This document shows positions 59,264 through 64,000 of a DNA stretch of 64,000 nucleotides, piece by piece. The position numbers and the translations under genes are program-made. The notes under the pieces were generated by a model. That model worked only from the letters and a program-made list of their open reading frames with translations. It searched no databases and was not told the origin of the DNA. The stretch's first letter is position 1. Each line of letters begins with the position of its first letter. The DNA lies in the NCBI RefSeq assembly GCF_013377085.1, contig NZ_JACAAX010000028.1:1-64000 (forward strand). The letters are read 5' to 3'. The DNA is from Rhodoplanes sp. (lineage in GTDB: Bacteria; Pseudomonadota; Alphaproteobacteria; Rhizobiales; Xanthobacteraceae).

Positions 59264-59950
59264 ATGATCCGTACGAGGTGTCTCGCCGCGACCGCGGCGT
59301 CGTTCGCATGCGCGGCCGTCATCGGCTTGGCCAGCGTCGGCCCGGCGGCGGCCCAGCAGGCCGGCATGACGTTCTTCGTCACCAGCCAGGGGCCCGGCAA
59401 GGGCGCCGATCTCGGCGGCCTCACGGGGGCCGACGCGCACTGCCAGGCGCTCGCCCAGGCCACCGGCGCCGGCGCCAAGACCTGGCGGGCCTATCTCTCG
59501 ACCCAGGCCGAAGGGAGCACGCCCGCCGTCAACGCCCGCGACCGTATCGGCCGTGGGCCGTGGCAGAACGCCAAGGGCGTGGTGATCGCCAAGGACGTCG
59601 AGGATCTGCACGGCACCAACAATCTCACCAAGCAGACGGCGCTGAGCGAGAAGGGCGACGTGATCAACGGCCGCGGCGACACCCCGAACCGCCACGACGT
59701 CCTCACCGGCTCGCAGCCGGACGGACGCGCCTTCCCGCCCGGCGAGGACCGCACCTGCCGGAACTGGACGAGCGGTACGCAAGGGGCCGCCATGGTGGGC
59801 CATTCGGACCGCACCGGCCTCGACGAATTGCCGCCGGCGAAGTCGTGGAACTCCTCGCATCCCTCGCGCGGTCCCGGCGGCGGCTGCACCCAGGCCGACC
59901 TCAAGTCGACGGGCGGCGACGGGCTTTTGTACTGCTTCGCGACGAACTGA
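59264..59950 (+). CDS. Exported lectin/endostatin-like protein
   Basis: A 228-residue protein. The signal peptide ends near GPAAAQQ. The mature protein has the pattern FFVTSQGPGKGADLGGLTGA, then DAHCQALAQATG, ARDRIGRGPWQNAKG and CRNWTSG...GHSDRTG, ending in LLYCFATN. This resembles bacterial C-type-lectin or collagen NC10/endostatin-like domains, with three or four Cys for disulfides. A periplasmic or surface binding role is likely. AGGGAGG precedes the ATG. Confidence 0.78.
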   Translation: MIRTRCLAATAASFACAAVIGLASVGPAAAQQAGMTFFVTSQGPGKGADLGGLTGADAHCQALAQATGAGAKTWRAYLSTQAEGSTPAVNARDRIGRGPWQNAKGVVIAKDVEDLHGTNNLTKQTALSEKGDVINGRGDTPNRHDVLTGSQPDGRAFPPGEDRTCRNWTSGTQGAAMVGHSDRTGLDELPPAKSWNSSHPSRGPGGGCTQADLKSTGGDGLLYCFATN

Positions 59951-59969
59951 GGCAGGGAGAATTGGATCA

Positions 59970-60091
59970 CGTCGTTCCGGGGCGGCGCGCAAGCGCCGAG
60001 CCCGGAACCCATATCCCCTGTGGTCGCCGTCATTTATTCAGGGCGTATGGATTCCGGGCTCGCGGGCCTTCGGCCCGCGCCCCGGAATGAC
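59970..60091. repeat. Composite palindromic repeat
   Basis: CGTCGTTCCGG and CCGGAATGAC mark the ends. Two hairpins (GCGCGCAAGCGC; GCGGGCCTTCGGCCCGC) and the inverted pair CCCGGAACCCATA / TATGGATTCCGGG lie inside. Same family as 17109-17214. Confidence 0.75.
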
Positions 60092-60226
60092 TGGGCTGTG
60101 CACGGCCGGTCACGCAAAGCGGGGCCGTCCCTTCGGCATGCGGGCCATCCGCAGCCTCCTCTCCCCGGAACCCTGTAATCGTTCTATAAGCGGCGGTCCC
60201 CCGCGGAACGAGCCAGGACCCATGCC

Positions 60227-61876
<1,650 letters not shown>

Positions 61877-61887
61877 GGGGGCTGCCC

Positions 61888-61915
61888 TTGACTGACTACG
61901 CCAATGGCGTACATA
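61888..61915 (+). promoter_or_regulatory. Promoter with internal operator for the toxin-antitoxin pair
   Basis: TTGACT (61888-61893) and TACATA (61910-61915) are spaced 16 bases. Between and over them lies the perfect inverted repeat TACGCCA-A-TGGCGTA (61897-61911). The toxin ATG starts four bases after the -10 element, so the transcript must be leaderless or nearly so. Confidence 0.7.
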
Positions 61916-61919
61916 TCCG

Positions 61920-62276
61920 ATGACCACGCCGCTGCATGTCGTCGCCGAGATGCCGCAGTTCATCCGGGATGCGGACGCGGTCGGGTTGTCCGATGATGAG
62001 CGCCGGGCGATCGTCGACGTGATCGCCGCGAACCCCTTGCTGGGCGACGAGATCCGTGGGTCTGGCGGAGTTCGCAAGGTCCGATTTGCCGGGCGCGGCA
62101 AGGGAAAGAGTGGTGGCTATCGCGTAGTCACCACCTATTTCCGGTCGGACGCGCCGGTCTACTTGGTTGCGCTGCTGAGCAAGGGCGAGAGGGCGAACTT
62201 CACGGCGGCGGAGATCGCCGCCTTCAAGCAATGGACGTCGCAAATCGCGCGGTCGTGGCGTCGGAGGCGAACATGA
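61920..62276 (+). CDS. RelE/HigB family toxin
   Basis: A 118-residue protein of the RelE/ParE superfamily, HigB-like mRNA interferase branch. The pattern MPQFIRDADAVGLSDDERRA, then VIAANPLLGDEIRGSGGVRK, GRGKGKSGGYRVVTTYF and VALLSKGERANFTAAE is typical. It probably cleaves mRNA on the ribosome. It lies first in the pair, and its TGA overlaps the antitoxin ATG (ATGA). No ribosome site precedes the ATG, consistent with leaderless translation. Confidence 0.88.
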   Translation: MTTPLHVVAEMPQFIRDADAVGLSDDERRAIVDVIAANPLLGDEIRGSGGVRKVRFAGRGKGKSGGYRVVTTYFRSDAPVYLVALLSKGERANFTAAEIAAFKQWTSQIARSWRRRRT

Positions 62277-62563
62277 GCAGGGCAGCGGATCGGATCGTGC
62301 GCGGGCTCCGCGAAGCGGCGGCGCATGCGCGCGGCGAAGACGTGCCTGGTATCAGGATCAACGTCCCGAACGCGATCGACGTGCACGCCATCCGCCGCAA
62401 GACCGGCCTCACGCAGGAAGCGTTCTCGTCACGCATCGGTGTTTCCACCGGGACGCTGCGAAACTGGGAGCAAGGCCGGCGGATGCCGGAAGGGCCGGCG
62501 CGTGTGTTGCTCGCGCTGCTGGCGCGAAATCCTCACATCGTCGAGGACATGCTGGCGGACTGA
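62273..62563 (+). CDS. HigA-like XRE antitoxin
   Basis: A 96-residue helix-turn-helix protein. The HTH is at about 45-80 (IRRKTGLTQEAFSSRIGVST, then GTLRNWEQGRRMPEGPAR). Such antitoxins neutralise the partner toxin and bind the operator in their own promoter; the palindrome at 61897-61911 is the natural target. GGAGGCGAAC lies before the ATG. Confidence 0.9.
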   Translation: MSRAADRIVRGLREAAAHARGEDVPGIRINVPNAIDVHAIRRKTGLTQEAFSSRIGVSTGTLRNWEQGRRMPEGPARVLLALLARNPHIVEDMLAD

Positions 62564-62591
62564 TCTCGTCCCGCTTCACCGCTTCACCGCC

Positions 62592-63662
62592 TCACCGCCT
62601 CACCCTGTACTCCGTCGGAAAGCCGTTCTCGGCGCCGTCGTACAGGATCAGCAGGCGCAGCGGCTTGCCGGCCGCGTCGTGCAGCACCAGCACGGTCTCG
62701 GCCTTGGCGCCGGCGGGCAGGTTTTGCGGCGGCAGCAGGAGCCCGAGCGGCGTGAGGGTGCCGGTCTTGTCGGCCCAGTGCCAGAGGGCCGGCGTCACGG
62801 CCTGGTCGTTGACCGGGCCGGTGAGCAGGACGAGCCCGTCCTGTACGGCGGCGAGATCCCGGATGCCGGTCGTCGGCCCGAGCGGCAGCCGCGCCAGCTT
62901 CGGGTGCAGCGGCTTGTCGGGCGTGAATGCCGCGTCCGCGTCGACGCTGAGGATGAACGCCTGCCCGTCCACCGACGGCCCGCGGAATCCGAGATGCATG
63001 CGGCCGTCCTTGACCGCCAGCCCCTCGATGTTGACGCCGTTCTGGTCGAGCGGCTTGTCGAAGTACGGGCCGACGCCGTCGGCCTCGCGCATCGCCTCGC
63101 TCAGCCGGGTCGAGGCCGCCACCCCGACCACGTCGTCCTCCGACACGGCGAAGGAGGGCCGGCCGCGCTTGTCGGTCGGAAAGCGCAGCACGACGAAGCG
63201 CGCCGAGCCCTCTGCGTCGCCGAAGCGGGTGCGGCCATGCGAGCCGATCACGTAGAAGAAGCCGTCCGCGAAGGCGGCGCCTTCGGCGTCCGGGTCGCCC
63301 TTCACGTCCTTGGCGGTGAGGCGGATCAGCGCGCCGGGCCGCAGCGTCTTTTTTTCGATCGAGAAGAACTGCGCGTATTTCTTCTCGTCGTTGACGATCA
63401 GGCAGGAGGCGAAACGCGGCTTGGCCGGGGCGCAGGCGGCTCCCGAAAGGTTCATGCGGGCGCGGGTGCGCGGCGCCTCGTCCTTTGCCTTCTTGGCGAA
63501 ATCGCCGTCGACCGACCAGGTCTGCCCCGGCGCGAGCGCCGGCGTCTCGGCTGCCGCCGCGGCGGCGAGCAGGGCGAGCGGCAGGACGACCAGGGCGGCC
63601 CATCGGCGCCGCAGCGGCGTTCGGCGCGACGGCGGGCTTTGCCACGGCAGGGTGATCGGCAT
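62592..63662 (-). CDS. Exported DUF3616 domain protein
   Basis: A 356-residue protein. The N-terminus has a basic stretch and a hydrophobic helix (WAALVVLPLALLAAAAAA), likely cleaved near AAAETP. The DUF3616 region shows LSGAACAPAKPRFASCLIVN, DVKGDPDAEGAAFADGFFYV, LRFPTDKRGRPSFAV and VNIEGLAVKDGRMHLGFRGP, consistent with a beta-propeller. Function is unknown, possibly a periplasmic binding or scaffold protein. AGGGA before the ATG. Confidence 0.82.
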   Translation of the reverse strand: MPITLPWQSPPSRRTPLRRRWAALVVLPLALLAAAAAAETPALAPGQTWSVDGDFAKKAKDEAPRTRARMNLSGAACAPAKPRFASCLIVNDEKKYAQFFSIEKKTLRPGALIRLTAKDVKGDPDAEGAAFADGFFYVIGSHGRTRFGDAEGSARFVVLRFPTDKRGRPSFAVSEDDVVGVAASTRLSEAMREADGVGPYFDKPLDQNGVNIEGLAVKDGRMHLGFRGPSVDGQAFILSVDADAAFTPDKPLHPKLARLPLGPTTGIRDLAAVQDGLVLLTGPVNDQAVTPALWHWADKTGTLTPLGLLLPPQNLPAGAKAETVLVLHDAAGKPLRLLILYDGAENGFPTEYRVRR

Positions 63663-63889
63663 GAAAAGTCCCTCTTGGTCGATCGCCTGACCTACCGCCG
63701 TGGCCACCCTGAACGCAACTTGAGATCGCCGCCCGTAAACCCGCACCGAAGTCGGCGCTAGGGATGGCCTAACAGGCAAAAAAACGCTTTGATGAGAAAA
63801 AGCGCCGCCGGCAGGCCCGGCGGGCCGGTGCCGTCGGCCGGGGATCGGCACCGCAGGCGGCGGCGCGTCCGTGCACCGAAGGACGTTCC

Positions 63890-64000
63890 ATGCCGACCTT
63901 TCCGTTCGTCTCGCGCCGCCGTCTCGTCTGCGGGATGATCCCGCTCGCGGCTCTGCTGCTCGTCTCCGGCCTGCGCGCCGAGGACGCCTATCCGAACCGC
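63890..64000 (+). CDS. Exported protein, start only (probable Bug/TctC receptor)
   Basis: Only the first 37 codons are in the window. They encode a twin-arginine-like signal (SRRRLVCGMIPLAALLLVSG) and then LRAEDAYPNR. That mature start is typical of Bug/TctC receptors (AE-YPNRPV), but the rest is missing. AAGGA lies before the ATG. Confidence 0.55.
   Translation, partial: MPTFPFVSRRRLVCGMIPLAALLLVSGLRAEDAYPNR

Overview
The window is GC-rich chromosomal DNA of an alphaproteobacterium, most likely a member of the Hyphomicrobiales close to the Bradyrhizobium/Rhodopseudomonas/Rhodoplanes group. The basis is a MucR/Ros regulator, many alphaproteobacterial DUF families (DUF1491, DUF2336, DUF5330, DUF6456, DUF1214/DUF1254), CtrA-type TTAA-N7-TTAA boxes, several orphan Bug/TctC solute receptors, and short palindromic intergenic repeats of the kind common in that group. 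The assignment is inference from content, not a database match. No rRNA, tRNA, CRISPR array, phage or transposase gene was seen.

Layout. 0-19.4 kb holds mostly housekeeping and transport genes: DUF4332, a HerA-like ATPase, an M20 dipeptidase, an orphan HicB, lrgAB, a HAD dehalogenase, three ABC/Bug/TRAP solute receptors on the minus strand plus a plus-strand Bug receptor, a GT39-type glycosyltransferase, Fe superoxide dismutase, an LDH/MDH-family dehydrogenase and oligopeptidase B. 19.9-28.3 kb looks like a cell-cycle or regulatory neighbourhood: MucR, a stand-alone DnaA domain IV protein coupled to a DUF6456 protein, SufE, a DivJ-like sensor kinase, DUF1491, DUF2336, three CtrA-like boxes, a GANTC pair and a 19-bp-period repeat. 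28.3-34.4 kb carries a lipoprotein, an FrhB/BciB-like flavo-iron-sulfur protein, a formylglycine-generating-enzyme-like protein without its cysteines, a tandem DUF4399 protein and a caspase-like protein.

35-53 kb is the most distinctive region, an apparently undescribed catabolic island. It has TetR and IclR regulators, three MFS carriers, two metal-dependent cyclase-family hydrolases, an amidohydrolase-type decarboxylase, a cupin, an SDR, an unusual 3-hydroxyacyl-CoA-dehydrogenase-family enzyme, two DNA-identical copies of a beta-keto acid cleavage enzyme (BKACE), an AtoDA-type CoA transferase, a GntP-family permease and 3-hydroxybutyrate dehydrogenase. BKACE releases acetoacetate, the CoA transferase consumes it, and 3-hydroxybutyrate dehydrogenase produces it, so the region reads as two or three arms meeting at acetoacetate. 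The primary substrate cannot be read from sequence.

53-64 kb returns to general functions: DUF1254/DUF1214 pair, PBP1A, several secreted proteins, a cupin, class I fumarase, a HigBA-type toxin-antitoxin pair with an operator inside its promoter, a DUF3616 protein and the start of a further exported protein cut by the window end.
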